52,604 nucleotides of DNA from Emticicia agri (GCA_945860265.1 CAMAQF010000019.1:1-52604), one strand, 5' to 3'. Shown: positions 1-7,967, counted from the stretch's first letter. The notes: generated by a model not told the origin, from the sequence alone. Numbers and translations are program-made.

Positions 1-801
1 AGGTCAATCACAAACCCAATGGAGTTTGTAATGACCAACGTTATCGGAACTGTAAATTTACTAAATGCTGCCAAAACAGCATGGGATTGTTCGATGAAAC
101 ACCCCGATAGAAATGGAGAAAAAAGATTCTATCATGTTTCAACCGATGAGGTTTATGGAGAATTGCACAATCCAGATGAGTTTTTCTTGGAAACAACAAG
201 TTATGACCCACGTTCGCCATACTCAGCCTCGAAAGCTTCCTCTGACCATTTTGTAAGAGCTTACTATAATACTTATAAATTGCCAGTTGTTATCTCAAAC
301 TGCTCTAATAATTACGGACCAAATCATTTCCCCGAAAAATTGATTCCCTTGATGATTAACAACATTATGCATAATCGTCCCCTACCCGTTTATGGTAAAG
401 GTGAAAATGTGCGTGACTGGCTTTTTGTGAAAGACCACGCTCGTGCCATTGACGAAATCTATCACAATGGGGGTAATGGAGAAACTTACAATATTGGTGG
501 TTTCAACGAATGGAAAAACCTTGATTTAGTACATCTTTTATGCAAAATCATGGACGAAAAATTAGGTCGCCCAGAAGGAACTTCGGTAAAACTCATCACT
601 TATGTAACCGACCGTGCAGGACATGATTTACGTTATGCAATTGATGCAAACAAATTAATGAAGGAACTTGGCTGGGAACCATCTTTGCAATTTGAAGAAG
701 GCCTAGAACAAACCGTTGAATGGTATTTGGCCAACAAAGAATGGCTTCAAAACGTAACCAGCGGAGATTACACGAAATATTACGACAAAATGTACAAGTA
801 A
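1..801 (+). CDS. rfbB: dTDP-glucose 4,6-dehydratase, 3' part
   Basis: Converts dTDP-glucose to dTDP-4-keto-6-deoxyglucose, the entry step to dTDP-rhamnose and related cell-surface sugars. The reading frame is open from base 1 and begins with RSITNP, which in this family follows the N-terminal Rossmann part, so roughly the first 80-90 residues lie outside the window. The first ATG inside (base 19) is internal. Visible catalytic features of the extended SDR fold are STDEVYG (visible residues about 47-53, supplying Thr/Asp/Glu) and the YSASK active-site pair (about 74-78), followed by the substrate motif SNNYGPNHFPEKL. The C-terminus looks complete. Its position just before a pseudaminic-acid operon fits a surface-polysaccharide locus. 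Confidence 0.93.
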   Translation, partial: RSITNPMEFVMTNVIGTVNLLNAAKTAWDCSMKHPDRNGEKRFYHVSTDEVYGELHNPDEFFLETTSYDPRSPYSASKASSDHFVRAYYNTYKLPVVISNCSNNYGPNHFPEKLIPLMINNIMHNRPLPVYGKGENVRDWLFVKDHARAIDEIYHNGGNGETYNIGGFNEWKNLDLVHLLCKIMDEKLGRPEGTSVKLITYVTDRAGHDLRYAIDANKLMKELGWEPSLQFEEGLEQTVEWYLANKEWLQNVTSGDYTKYYDKMYK

Positions 802-869
802 AATTCTGAGTTCACTTACTTTGTGCTATTCTATTCTAAAAATTGATAATTGTTTATTGATAATTGCCT

Positions 870-1394
870 ATGTCACCGACCGAAGTTTATCCAAATCTCG
901 AAAGCGTTGTTAATCAATACATTAGCAGTCTCGATGATTATTCTGATGAACAATTTTTCTTCAAAAAAGATGAAAAAACTTGGTCGCTTGGCCAAATGTA
1001 TGAGCATTTGGCGGTTTCGTCACAGTTTTTTTTCTTGGCAAACTGCGTGCGTTGTTTAGAAAAACGCAAAGGTCAAATCGGTGGAGAAAAAACTCATTTT
1101 GGAGAACAACAATTCAAATATGGTGGTTTTCCACCCGTAAAAATCAAAATCCCTGATTTGATTCGTGGACCGGAGCCAATTGCCAAAACTAAAGAAGAAT
1201 ACAAAAGTATTTTAGGAAATATTTTGACTGATTCACAGAGTTTGATTGAGGCAATCAACCAAGACGATGGCTCTTACAAAGCCCTTCAAATAGCAATGGG
1301 CTGGCTCGATGCCAAAGAATGGTTTCATCTGCACGAAATGCACTATCGCCACCATTTACGCCAAAAAGTAGAATTAGAGAGCCTTTCGGCATAA
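870..1394 (+). CDS. DinB-like (DinB_2) putative metal-dependent protein
   Basis: A 174-residue protein that looks like a DinB/YfiT-type four-helix bundle. The likely metal ligands are His in the early YEHLA helix and the His-rich motif HLHEMHYRHHLRQ near the C-terminus (last 25 residues). Some bacterial members of this superfamily are thiol transferases using low-molecular-weight thiols, which would fit a genome with bshA (bacillithiol), but no substrate can be assigned here. ATG at 870 is preferred over an in-frame TTG at 864. The spacer before it contains ATTGATAATTG-type repeats. It lies between rfbB and the pse operon with short gaps and has no obvious link to sugar synthesis. Confidence 0.75.
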   Translation: MSPTEVYPNLESVVNQYISSLDDYSDEQFFFKKDEKTWSLGQMYEHLAVSSQFFFLANCVRCLEKRKGQIGGEKTHFGEQQFKYGGFPPVKIKIPDLIRGPEPIAKTKEEYKSILGNILTDSQSLIEAINQDDGSYKALQIAMGWLDAKEWFHLHEMHYRHHLRQKVELESLSA

Positions 1395-1427
1395 AACAAA
1401 CCTATTACAGATAATTCTTTTCAGAGA

Positions 1428-2072
1428 ATGCAAACGAAACAAGAACAATTTTGGAGTGGTGAATTTGGTAAAGATTACACCGATAGAAATTCGAGAAACC
1501 CCGAAGAATGGGATAAGTTTTATCTCGAAAATTGGGGAATTACGAAAGTTGCCTTGAACGAAATATTCTATGCAGATTTAGATAAAGATGCCAAACTTTT
1601 GGAAGTTGGTTGTAATACTGGTATGCAATTGGTGGGTTTCCAACGCTCTGGCTTTAAGAATATTTACGGCGTTGAATTACAGCATTATGCTGCCCAAAAA
1701 GCCAAAGAATTTACCGAAAACATCAATATCATTCAAGGTTCGGGCTTTGATATTCCATTCAAAGATAATTATTTTGATTTGGTTTGTACAAATGGCGTTT
1801 TAATTCATATTTCTCCCGATAATTTACCAAAAATCATGGACGAAATGGTGCGTTGCTCGAAACGTTATATTTCGTGTTGGGAATATTACGCACCCGAAAC
1901 AACCACCATTAACTATCGAGGCAATAGCGATTACCTTTGGAAAGCCGACTACGCTCAACATTTCCTTGACCGCTTCTCGAATCTTCGTTTGGTAAAAAAA
2001 GAAATTTATCCATACATCAACCAAGCCGAATCTGGCAATGCTGATTGTATGTGTTTACTGGAGAAAGTATAA
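1428..2072 (+). CDS. Pseudaminic acid biosynthesis-associated methylase
   Basis: A 214-residue class I SAM-dependent methyltransferase. Motif I is LLEVGCNTGMQL (about residues 58-69), followed by the acidic motif YGVELQ and the FDLVCTNGVLIHI region. The N-terminal stretch, with EQFWSGEFGKDYTDRN, matches the family usually found inside pseudaminic-acid loci (the pseudaminic acid biosynthesis-associated methylase family). It is the first gene of the pse operon; pseF follows with its conserved N-terminus about 40 bases downstream. The acceptor is unknown. Methylation of the nonulosonate or of a precursor is an inference from gene context only. Confidence 0.82.
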   Translation: MQTKQEQFWSGEFGKDYTDRNSRNPEEWDKFYLENWGITKVALNEIFYADLDKDAKLLEVGCNTGMQLVGFQRSGFKNIYGVELQHYAAQKAKEFTENINIIQGSGFDIPFKDNYFDLVCTNGVLIHISPDNLPKIMDEMVRCSKRYISCWEYYAPETTTINYRGNSDYLWKADYAQHFLDRFSNLRLVKKEIYPYINQAESGNADCMCLLEKV

Positions 2073-2111
2073 CAAAACCTAACACCGAGCATCAAGCATA
2101 CAACATCAAAT

Positions 2112-2792
2112 ATAGCAATCATACCTGCACGGGGCGGAAGCAAACGAATTCCGAGAAAAAACATCAAGGATTTTCTCGGAAAGCCAATTATTGCCTATTC
2201 AATAAAAGCTGCTTTAAAAAGTAAGCTATTTGATGAAGTAATGGTATCGACGGATGATGAAGAAATTGCTGAAATTGCTCGCAAATGTGGGGCTAACGTC
2301 CCCTTCACACGAAGCACAGAAAATGCCAATGATTACGCAACTACCGTTGATGTTTTGGTAGAAGTTTTAGAAGCATATAAAAATCTTGATAAAATATTTG
2401 AGGTTGGCTGTTGTATTTACCCAACTGCTCCATTCGTTTCGGCTGAAACGCTACAAAAAGCCTTTGATTTGCTACAATCTCAAAATCTTGATTCGGTCTA
2501 TCCAGTCCAAAAATTTGCGTTTCCTCCGCAAAGAGGAGTGATTTTTCAAGAAAACAAACTTCGTTGGCAAAGCCCCGAAAATGCCCAAGTACGTTCGCAA
2601 GACCTTACGCCACTTTATCACGATGCAGGACAGTTTTACTTTTTCAAAACCGAAAAAATACTAACTAATCGAAGTGTTTTGACCGAAAACACCAGCGGAA
2701 TTGTTATTTCTGAAATGGATGCTCACGATATTGATACCGAAGAAGATTGGCAAGTGGCAGAGTTTAAATATCGAACAAAATCGAAGATATGA
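2112..2792 (+). CDS. pseF: Pseudaminic acid cytidylyltransferase (no canonical start codon)
   Basis: Activates pseudaminic acid with CTP to CMP-pseudaminic acid. The CMP-sugar synthetase signature IAIIPARGGSKRIPRKN starts at base 2112 and is followed by DFLGKPIIAYSI and MVSTDDEEIAEIA; the C-terminus contains EMDAHDIDTEEDW. From 2112 the product would be about 226 residues, normal for PseF. There is no in-frame ATG, GTG or TTG between the stop at 2070-2072 and the ATG at 2241, and that ATG lies after the nucleotide-binding motif, so starting there would give a nonfunctional protein. Translation may begin at ATA 2112 or ATC 2091, or the start codon has been lost. The gene overlaps the next one by four bases (ATGA). 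Confidence 0.82.
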   Translation: MAIIPARGGSKRIPRKNIKDFLGKPIIAYSIKAALKSKLFDEVMVSTDDEEIAEIARKCGANVPFTRSTENANDYATTVDVLVEVLEAYKNLDKIFEVGCCIYPTAPFVSAETLQKAFDLLQSQNLDSVYPVQKFAFPPQRGVIFQENKLRWQSPENAQVRSQDLTPLYHDAGQFYFFKTEKILTNRSVLTENTSGIVISEMDAHDIDTEEDWQVAEFKYRTKSKI

Positions 2793-3358
2793 GACTATAT
2801 AAATGTTTAAACAATCAACGTTTCGAGCATAATGAGTTTGCATTAGTTCCGCTTCGAGATGAAGACCAATTTTCGATAATGCGATGGCGAAACGAGCAAA
2901 TTTATCATCTTCGCCAAGTGAAGCCACTTACCGAAGCCGACCAAAAAAATTACTTCGATAACGTTGTCTCTAAACTTTTTGAACAAGAGAAACCAAGTCA
3001 GTTACTTTTTTCGTTTTTAAAAAATGGGGAATGTATTGGCTATGGTGGATTGGTATATATCAATTGGATTGACCAAAACGCCGAAATTTCATTCATTATG
3101 GATACGGCTTGCGAAAAAGACTTTTTTGATTATCATTGGAGCAATTATCTAACTTTGATTCAGCAAGTGGCTTTCAAAGAAATCGGTTTTCATAAAATAT
3201 TTACTTACGCCTTTGATTTGCGACCACATTTATACAATATGTTGCTCAAAAACGACTTTATTGAAGAAGCCCGACTAAAAGAGCATTGTAATTTTGAAGG
3301 AAAATTTATCGACGTTTTGATTCATACCAAATATGCAGATTTATCAACGAAAAGCTAA
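2789..3358 (+). CDS. GNAT acetyltransferase of the pse operon
   Basis: A 189-residue GNAT-fold N-acetyltransferase of the RimJ/RimL type. It shows an early RWRN motif (about residue 31), a central beta-strand region GECIGYGGLVYI, and a C-terminal segment LLKNDFIEEARLKEH typical of RimL-like enzymes. Its start codon overlaps the pseF stop (ATGA), indicating translational coupling. In pseudaminic-acid loci such a gene usually supplies the 4-amino N-acetylation done by PseH, so it is one of two PseH candidates here. The exact substrate cannot be read from sequence. Confidence 0.75.
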   Translation: MRLYKCLNNQRFEHNEFALVPLRDEDQFSIMRWRNEQIYHLRQVKPLTEADQKNYFDNVVSKLFEQEKPSQLLFSFLKNGECIGYGGLVYINWIDQNAEISFIMDTACEKDFFDYHWSNYLTLIQQVAFKEIGFHKIFTYAFDLRPHLYNMLLKNDFIEEARLKEHCNFEGKFIDVLIHTKYADLSTKS

Positions 3359-3800
3359 ACTATCAGACCTCGATTTATATTTTGTATGGACAAATGACTC
3401 TACTACTCGTAGCAATTCATACAACACACAAGAAGTTGATTATCAAGAACATACCAACTGGTTTTTGAGAAAAATTGAAGATAGAAAATCATTACTTTTA
3501 GTTTTTGAAAATGAGGAGAATATTCCAGTTGGTCAAATCAGAATCGAGCAGAAAACTGATGAAAACATCATAGGAATTTCGATTGATACAAATTTTCGTA
3601 GTTTAGGTTTGGCAGTACCGATGCTCAAAATTGCCTGTGAGGCATTTTTTACGAATTTCCAAGTAAAAAATATTCACGCATACATCAAAAAAACTAATTT
3701 AGCATCATTAAATTCGTTCAAAAAAGCAGGTTTTGAGATAATTAACGAGTTAACTATCAGCAACGAAGCAAGCTATCTTTTGGAAAAGAAATATGTTTAA
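3333..3800 (+). CDS. GNAT acetyltransferase resembling the PseG-linked GNAT domain
   Basis: A 155-residue GNAT protein. It shows WTNDSTTRSNSYNTQ near the N-terminus, VGQIRIEQ, and the acetyl-CoA loop region IDTNFRSLGLAVPML, where the usual RGxG/A signature is degenerate. It resembles the GNAT domain that in some bacteria is fused to the C-terminus of PseG, the UDP-sugar hydrolase, but no PseG glycosyl-hydrolase domain is present here. It overlaps the preceding gene by 26 bases and pseI by 8 bases, so the four genes are almost certainly one transcript with coupled translation. A PseH role is possible. Confidence 0.72.
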   Translation: MQIYQRKAKLSDLDLYFVWTNDSTTRSNSYNTQEVDYQEHTNWFLRKIEDRKSLLLVFENEENIPVGQIRIEQKTDENIIGISIDTNFRSLGLAVPMLKIACEAFFTNFQVKNIHAYIKKTNLASLNSFKKAGFEIINELTISNEASYLLEKKYV

Positions 3801-4839
3801 AATTCAAGATACAATCATAAGTCCTGACCATAAGCCATTCGTTATTGCAGAAATGTCGGGCAATCATAATCAGTCGCTTGAACGTGCTTTTGAAATAGTC
3901 GATGCTGCCGCAGAAGCTGGAGCTAACGCACTCAAACTTCAAACTTACACTGCTGATACGATTACTTTTAATGGCACTTCGGATGAGTTTGTGATAAAAG
4001 ACCAAAATTCACTTTGGAAAAACCAAAATTTACACAAACTTTACCAAATGGCCTATACTCCTTGGGAATGGCACAAGCCGATTTTTGATAGAGCCAAAGC
4101 ACACGGAATGTTGGCGTTTAGTAGTCCGTTTGATACCACAGCCGTTGATTTTTTGGAAAGTTTGGATGTGCCTTGCTTCAAGATTGCTTCTTTTGAAAAT
4201 ACCGACCATATTTTACTCAAAAAAGTGGCTCAAACCGGTAAACCCATAATCATGAGCACGGGTGTGGCGAGTATTGCCGATATTCAAGAATCGGTAGGCA
4301 TTTTGCGTAAAAATGGTTGCAAAGATTTAGTATTATTGAAATGTACAAGCACCTACCCTGCAACACCCGAAAGTACTAATTTACTCACGATTCCGCACAT
4401 GGCAGCCCTTTTTGATTGTCAAATTGGGCTTTCAGACCATACAATGGGCATCGGTGCGGGTATAGCGGCTGTTGCATTGGGTGCAAGAGTTTTGGAAAAA
4501 CATTTTACGCTTCGCCGAGCTGATGGTGGTGTAGATTCGTCGTTTTCGCTCGAACCAGAAGAACTCAAAAACTTAGTTGTGGAGTCGGAAAGAGCATTTT
4601 TAGCAATGGGAAAAGTCAATTATATACTTTCAGAAAAAGAACAAAAAAGTTTGCAATACAAACGCTCACTTTATGTTGTTGAGCCGATGAAATCGGGTGA
4701 TGTTTTCAGTGAATTAAATGTTCGTTCGATTCGCCCGTCAAATGGCTTGCATACTCGCTACTATGAAGAAATTTTAGGCAAAACTGCTATTCATGACATC
4801 GAAGCAGGAACCGCTTTGAGTTGGGAGTTGGTCAGATAA
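3793..4839 (+). CDS. pseI: Pseudaminic acid synthase
   Basis: Condenses 2,4-diacetamido-2,4,6-trideoxy-L-altrose with phosphoenolpyruvate to pseudaminic acid. The 348-residue protein has the NeuB/PseI TIM barrel: FVIAEMSGNHNQ (about 16-27), ALKLQTYTADT, FSSPFD, FKIASFE, MSTGVAS, KCTSTYP, GLSDHT and EKHFTL appear in the family order. A C-terminal SAF (antifreeze-like) domain spans about residues 285-348. The SGNHN version of the first motif and the neighbouring pseF favour pseudaminic over sialic acid. It is the last gene of the operon and is followed by a strong terminator. Confidence 0.92.
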   Translation: MFKIQDTIISPDHKPFVIAEMSGNHNQSLERAFEIVDAAAEAGANALKLQTYTADTITFNGTSDEFVIKDQNSLWKNQNLHKLYQMAYTPWEWHKPIFDRAKAHGMLAFSSPFDTTAVDFLESLDVPCFKIASFENTDHILLKKVAQTGKPIIMSTGVASIADIQESVGILRKNGCKDLVLLKCTSTYPATPESTNLLTIPHMAALFDCQIGLSDHTMGIGAGIAAVALGARVLEKHFTLRRADGGVDSSFSLEPEELKNLVVESERAFLAMGKVNYILSEKEQKSLQYKRSLYVVEPMKSGDVFSELNVRSIRPSNGLHTRYYEEILGKTAIHDIEAGTALSWELVR

Positions 4840-4842
4840 TCT

Positions 4843-4877
4843 AAGGAAGTCTTCGCTCAGAGCGAAGACTTCCTTTT
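4843..4877. terminator. Bidirectional intrinsic terminator after pseI
   Basis: A 16-base arm (4843-4858) and its exact reverse complement (4860-4875) form a long perfect hairpin, with A-rich and T-rich ends on both strands. It lies between the plus-strand pse operon and the minus-strand Uma2 gene, so it can stop transcription from both sides. Confidence 0.85.
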
Positions 4878-4885
4878 CTCGAAAA

Positions 4886-5506
4886 CTAATCTTTCAAAAT
4901 ATAATCTTCGTCTTTTTCTTTATCTTCTTCCCGCATTTTTATTCCTTCATAAATATCTGACAATGACAGATTTAGGTCTAACTTGGGAAAATTAATGGTG
5001 TCTGTTTTATCTTCATAAACATCATATAACTATGAAGTAGCATCATCAACACGGCTGTATAGTTCTACCAAAAACTCATATTGAGAAACTATTAAATAAT
5101 ATTGAAGTGATGGAATATTTTTGTAGCGTCTTAGTTTAGCAACTCTATCGTTTAAAACTGACGATTTTGACAAAACTTCAATAATCAGTGTTGGTTTTTT
5201 GATGATATACTCGGCATCCAAATCATCTGCATCACAAGTGAGCATCAAGTCTGGATATGGATAATAAAAATGCTTGATTGCTTCTAATTTGACACTTTCA
5301 AGCAAAACTTCACAACCCCTTGGGCGAAATATCGGGCGTAAAACACCAGAAAGGTTCTGTACTATTCTATTATGATTTATAGAAGTTCCAGTCATAGCAA
5401 AAACCTCGCCATCGTAGTATTCATGGCGAATTTCACTATGTTTTTCCATTTCAAAATATTCTTCAACGGAAATATAATTTTTCTGAATTTTCTCTGCTGC
5501 ACTCAT
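4886..5506 (-). pseudogene. Uma2 family endonuclease-like gene split by an in-frame TAG
   Basis: The first 158 codons (5506 down to 5033) encode a Uma2/DUF820 restriction-endonuclease-fold protein: YISVEEYFEME near the N-terminus, EYYDGEVFAMTG, SVKLEA, the catalytic-type pair PDLMLTCD and LIIEVLSKSS, and LRRYKNIPSLQYYLIV. A TAG at 5032-5030 interrupts it. The same frame then runs another 47 codons (LYDVYEDKTDTINFPKLDL onward) to a TAG at 4888-4886, giving a normal Uma2 length of about 206. The downstream part keeps the C-terminal pattern expected of the family (FPKLDL then LSLSDIYEG), so the stop is probably recent. The cellular role of Uma2 proteins is poorly known. Confidence 0.8.
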
Positions 5507-5609
5507 TTATTTACTATTTAAAGCCCAAAAATATACAGTTTTTAATTAAAATCAAATTAACTTTTCAATTTGAGTAAGCCTTTACTTGAAGCGACTCTTT
5601 TTTAATTGT

Positions 5610-6491
5610 TCACGCCTTAGGATGAGCCTGTTTAAAGACTTTTTTGAGTTTTTCTATCGAATTATGGGTATAAACCTGCGTAGCGGCAAGGCTTGTATGT
5701 CCCAACAAATCTTTAATTGCATTTAAATCTGCACCACGATTAAGCAAATGTGTAGCAAAAGTATGTCTCAAAACGTGCGGACTACGCTGATCAAGCGACG
5801 TAACTAAAGAAAGATATTTTTTTACTAAACGCTGAATAAACATCGGATAGGCTTGAGTGCCGCTATCGGTCAAAATCAAATATGTATTGGTAGTATCGTC
5901 AGTAATATCAGTGCGAAGCATAAGGTATTTTTTGATTGCCTCAACCAACGATTTATTTACGGGAATAAGTCGTTGTTTATTGCGTTTTCCGAGAACCATT
6001 AAAGTATTATTATAAAGGTTGAGGTCGGTTATTTTTAAGCCAATCAGTTCGGCCAAACGCATTCCTGTTCCGTATAGCAATTCGATAACGAGTTTATCTC
6101 GAAAACCAGAAAAATCATCAGAAAACTGCAAATCATCAAGCAGATTTTCCATCGGTTTTTCTTCGACATATTTTGGAATAGTTTTATCGGTTTTCAATGC
6201 TCTTATTTTGAGCATAGGATTAGTGACGATGGCTTTGTGGCGAAGTATAAAATTATAGAAAGTGCGGAGTGTGGCAATTTTTCGGTTTATGCTACGATTT
6301 TCGATTTTTTCATCAACCATAGCAACAATCCAAGAGCGTATCATCTGAAAATCCGCTTTTTCTGGTTCTTTAAATTCGTATTGAAATAGTAGAAAAGCCG
6401 AAAACTGCTTCAAATCTCCTTCATAAGCCGTAACGGTATGAGGACTGAGACGTTTTTCGTATTTGATGTGTTGTAAAAAATAAGAAACCAT
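5610..6491 (-). CDS. xerC: Tyrosine recombinase, XerC type
   Basis: Site-specific recombinase that probably resolves chromosome dimers at dif. The 293-residue protein has an N-terminal SAM-like core-binding domain (about 1-90) and a catalytic domain with all expected residues: Arg145 (GTGMRLAEL), Lys169 (GKRNKQR), His239 and Arg242 (HVLRHTFATH), His265 (LLGHTSLAATQVYTH) and the nucleophile Tyr274. ATG at 6491 is preferred; an upstream ATG at 6506 lies in an ATTGATAATTG repeat. It sits behind rpsU on the same strand, an arrangement I associate with housekeeping Xer genes in this phylum, and no integrative element surrounds it. XerC versus XerD cannot be decided by eye. Confidence 0.88.
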   Translation of the reverse strand: MVSYFLQHIKYEKRLSPHTVTAYEGDLKQFSAFLLFQYEFKEPEKADFQMIRSWIVAMVDEKIENRSINRKIATLRTFYNFILRHKAIVTNPMLKIRALKTDKTIPKYVEEKPMENLLDDLQFSDDFSGFRDKLVIELLYGTGMRLAELIGLKITDLNLYNNTLMVLGKRNKQRLIPVNKSLVEAIKKYLMLRTDITDDTTNTYLILTDSGTQAYPMFIQRLVKKYLSLVTSLDQRSPHVLRHTFATHLLNRGADLNAIKDLLGHTSLAATQVYTHNSIEKLKKVFKQAHPKA

Positions 6492-6492
6492 A

Positions 6493-6669
6493 TTACCAAT
6501 TATCAATTAACAATTATCAATTTTTAAGCGATATTCTAAATAAATTGATTACTGATAAAATCTGACTGCTAATATGGTTATAAATATTTTAGATTACAAT
6601 TTATAAATTATTTGGTAACAATTTAGTGGCAAAAACTTCCCAATAATTGTTGACTGATAATTGAAAATT
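6493..6669. repeat. Word-repeat quasi-palindrome between rpsU and xerC
   Basis: The left arm near 6493-6523 repeats the word CAATTATCAATT, and the right arm near 6643-6669 carries the reverse-complement word AATTGTTGACTGATAATTG. The middle is plain AT-rich DNA. The same word family recurs at about 841-868 and 26008-26093. Confidence 0.5.
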
Positions 6670-6674
6670 ATTTT

Positions 6675-6869
6675 CTACATTTCTTCGTTGCTTCTCAAAT
6701 GCCCTACATAAGTAGCGTGAATAACTTCGTTACGACGAGCCACTGATGGTTTTTCAAACGCTTGACGCCTGCGTAGTTGTCGCAATACACCAGTTTTCTC
6801 AAATTTCTTTTTGAAACGTTTCAAAGCTTTATCAATAGATTCGTTTTCCTTTACGTTGATTATTAACAT
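6675..6869 (-). CDS. rpsU: 30S ribosomal protein bS21
   Basis: Small-subunit ribosomal protein of 64 residues, with the family pattern of a short N-terminal strand followed by two basic helices: IDKALKRFKKKFEKTGVLRQL and RRRQAFEKPSVARR. In Bacteroidota ribosomes bS21 helps sequester the 3' tail of 16S rRNA, which is known to suppress Shine-Dalgarno use. This gene itself carries a consensus Shine-Dalgarno, unlike the other genes in the window, which suggests feedback control of its translation. It is followed by xerC on the same strand. Confidence 0.95.
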   Translation of the reverse strand: MLIINVKENESIDKALKRFKKKFEKTGVLRQLRRRQAFEKPSVARRNEVIHATYVGHLRSNEEM

Positions 6870-6876
6870 ATAAATA

Positions 6877-6886
6877 CACCTCCTTT
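6877..6886 (-). promoter_or_regulatory. Consensus Shine-Dalgarno of rpsU
   Basis: On the minus strand the bases AAAGGAGGTG stand 7 bases before the rpsU ATG at 6869. This is a full match to the anti-Shine-Dalgarno region. I see no comparable ribosome-binding site before the other genes in the window, so this site is exceptional and is likely a translational sensor for free bS21. Confidence 0.88.
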
Positions 6887-6897
6887 TGATTGGGACG

Positions 6898-6929
6898 CAA
6901 AATTAACGATATTTATTGTATTTTTCAAG
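6898..6929 (-). promoter_or_regulatory. Candidate Bacteroidota promoter of rpsU
   Basis: On the minus strand a -7 element TAATTTTG (6905-6898) matches the TAnnTTTG consensus, and a -33-like CTTG (6929-6926) lies 20 bases upstream. Transcription would begin about 20 bases before the ATG, giving a very short leader that consists mainly of the Shine-Dalgarno site. Confidence 0.55.
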
Positions 6930-6980
6930 TTTTTGCAATTAAAACCTAGAAGGTTTTTTTAAACCTTGCAGGTTTAACCC

Positions 6981-6988
6981 TACATTTG
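6981..6988 (+). promoter_or_regulatory. Candidate promoter -7 element of the Ppx/GppA gene
   Basis: TACATTTG matches the Bacteroidota TAnnTTTG consensus and lies 40 bases before the ATG at 7029. The matching -33 position holds only a T-run (6954-6960). A short palindrome of the AACCTGCAAGGTT type lies just upstream. Confidence 0.4.
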
Positions 6989-7028
6989 TGAAATTTAAAA
7001 TAAAAACTTCCATTTAGGGCAGAGGGAT

Positions 7029-7940
7029 ATGAGAACAGCAATTATTGATTTAGGCACAAATACATTTCATTTAATGATTGTTGAAGGCTCAGAAATCCTT
7101 TTTAAGACATCTATTCCTGCTAAAATCGGGATGGGTGGAATTAGTAAAGGCGTGATTTCTGAAGAAGGAATTCAACGGGCTTTGGGTGTTTTGAGGAGTT
7201 TTAGGGAAATTATTGATACTCAATCAGTTTCGATAGAAAAGGTTTTTGCAACTGGTACAAGTGCGATTCGAAATGCAGGAAATCAAGAAGTATTTATTCA
7301 AAGAGTTTTAGATGAAACGGGCATAAAAATTCAAGTTATTTCGGGCGAGGAAGAAGCCGAATTGATTAGTTTGGGCGTAAAACAAGCCATGAAAATCCCT
7401 GAAACCTCCATGATAATGGATATTGGCGGCGGAAGTGTAGAATTTATTATTTGCAATGATGAAAAAATATTTTGGAAACAAAGTTTCGAGATTGGTGGAC
7501 AGCGTTTGATGGATAAATTCATGAAATCTGACCCCATTTCGATGCGTTCGGTACAAATGATGGATGATTTTTTTCGTGAAAATCTGCTTCCTTTGGCCAA
7601 TGCTTGTCATCAATACGCTCCAAAAGTTTTGATTGGTTCGTCAGGATCTTTTGATACGCTCATTGATATGCAATATATGAAGGAAAATGGTCAACTTCCA
7701 GCCAGCGATGAAATTGCTTTTGAATACTCTCTTCCAGCATTTTATTGGGCTTACGATGAGCTGATTTTTAAGAATCACCCTGAGAGAATGCAAATTCCGG
7801 GTATGATTGAGCTTCGAGTCGATATGATTGTTGTGGCCATCTGCATGATCCGTTTTATAATACAAACACTTGATATTGAAAGAATTAGAGTTTCAAGCTA
7901 CGCTTTGAAAGAAGGTGTAATGGCAAAGATTTTGAGATGA
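7029..7940 (+). CDS. Ppx/GppA family exopolyphosphatase or pppGpp phosphatase
   Basis: A 303-residue ASKHA-fold phosphatase that removes terminal phosphate from polyphosphate or pppGpp. The phosphate-1 loop is AIIDLGTNTFHLMIV (about residues 4-18), followed by FATGTSAIRNAGN, ISGEEEAELISLGV, the phosphate-2 motif MDIGGGSVEFII (about 134-145) and a glycine-rich IGSSGSFDTL segment. It lacks the extra C-terminal HD-like domain of long Ppx enzymes, as is common for the short Bacteroidota form. Which substrate is preferred cannot be told from sequence. It stands alone between the rpsU promoter region and a convergent IscA-like gene. Confidence 0.9.
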   Translation: MRTAIIDLGTNTFHLMIVEGSEILFKTSIPAKIGMGGISKGVISEEGIQRALGVLRSFREIIDTQSVSIEKVFATGTSAIRNAGNQEVFIQRVLDETGIKIQVISGEEEAELISLGVKQAMKIPETSMIMDIGGGSVEFIICNDEKIFWKQSFEIGGQRLMDKFMKSDPISMRSVQMMDDFFRENLLPLANACHQYAPKVLIGSSGSFDTLIDMQYMKENGQLPASDEIAFEYSLPAFYWAYDELIFKNHPERMQIPGMIELRVDMIVVAICMIRFIIQTLDIERIRVSSYALKEGVMAKILR

Positions 7941-7967
7941 ATTTTAAAATTCTTTATTTTTAAAAGA

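Noticed and set aside
5610..6491. Integrase of a mobile island
   Set aside because: All features fit housekeeping XerC next to rpsU, and no direct repeats, tRNA target or cargo genes surround it.
7308..7613. Two overlapping minus-strand frames inside the Ppx/GppA gene
   Set aside because: The plus-strand gene is intact and conserved; these are frame shadows.
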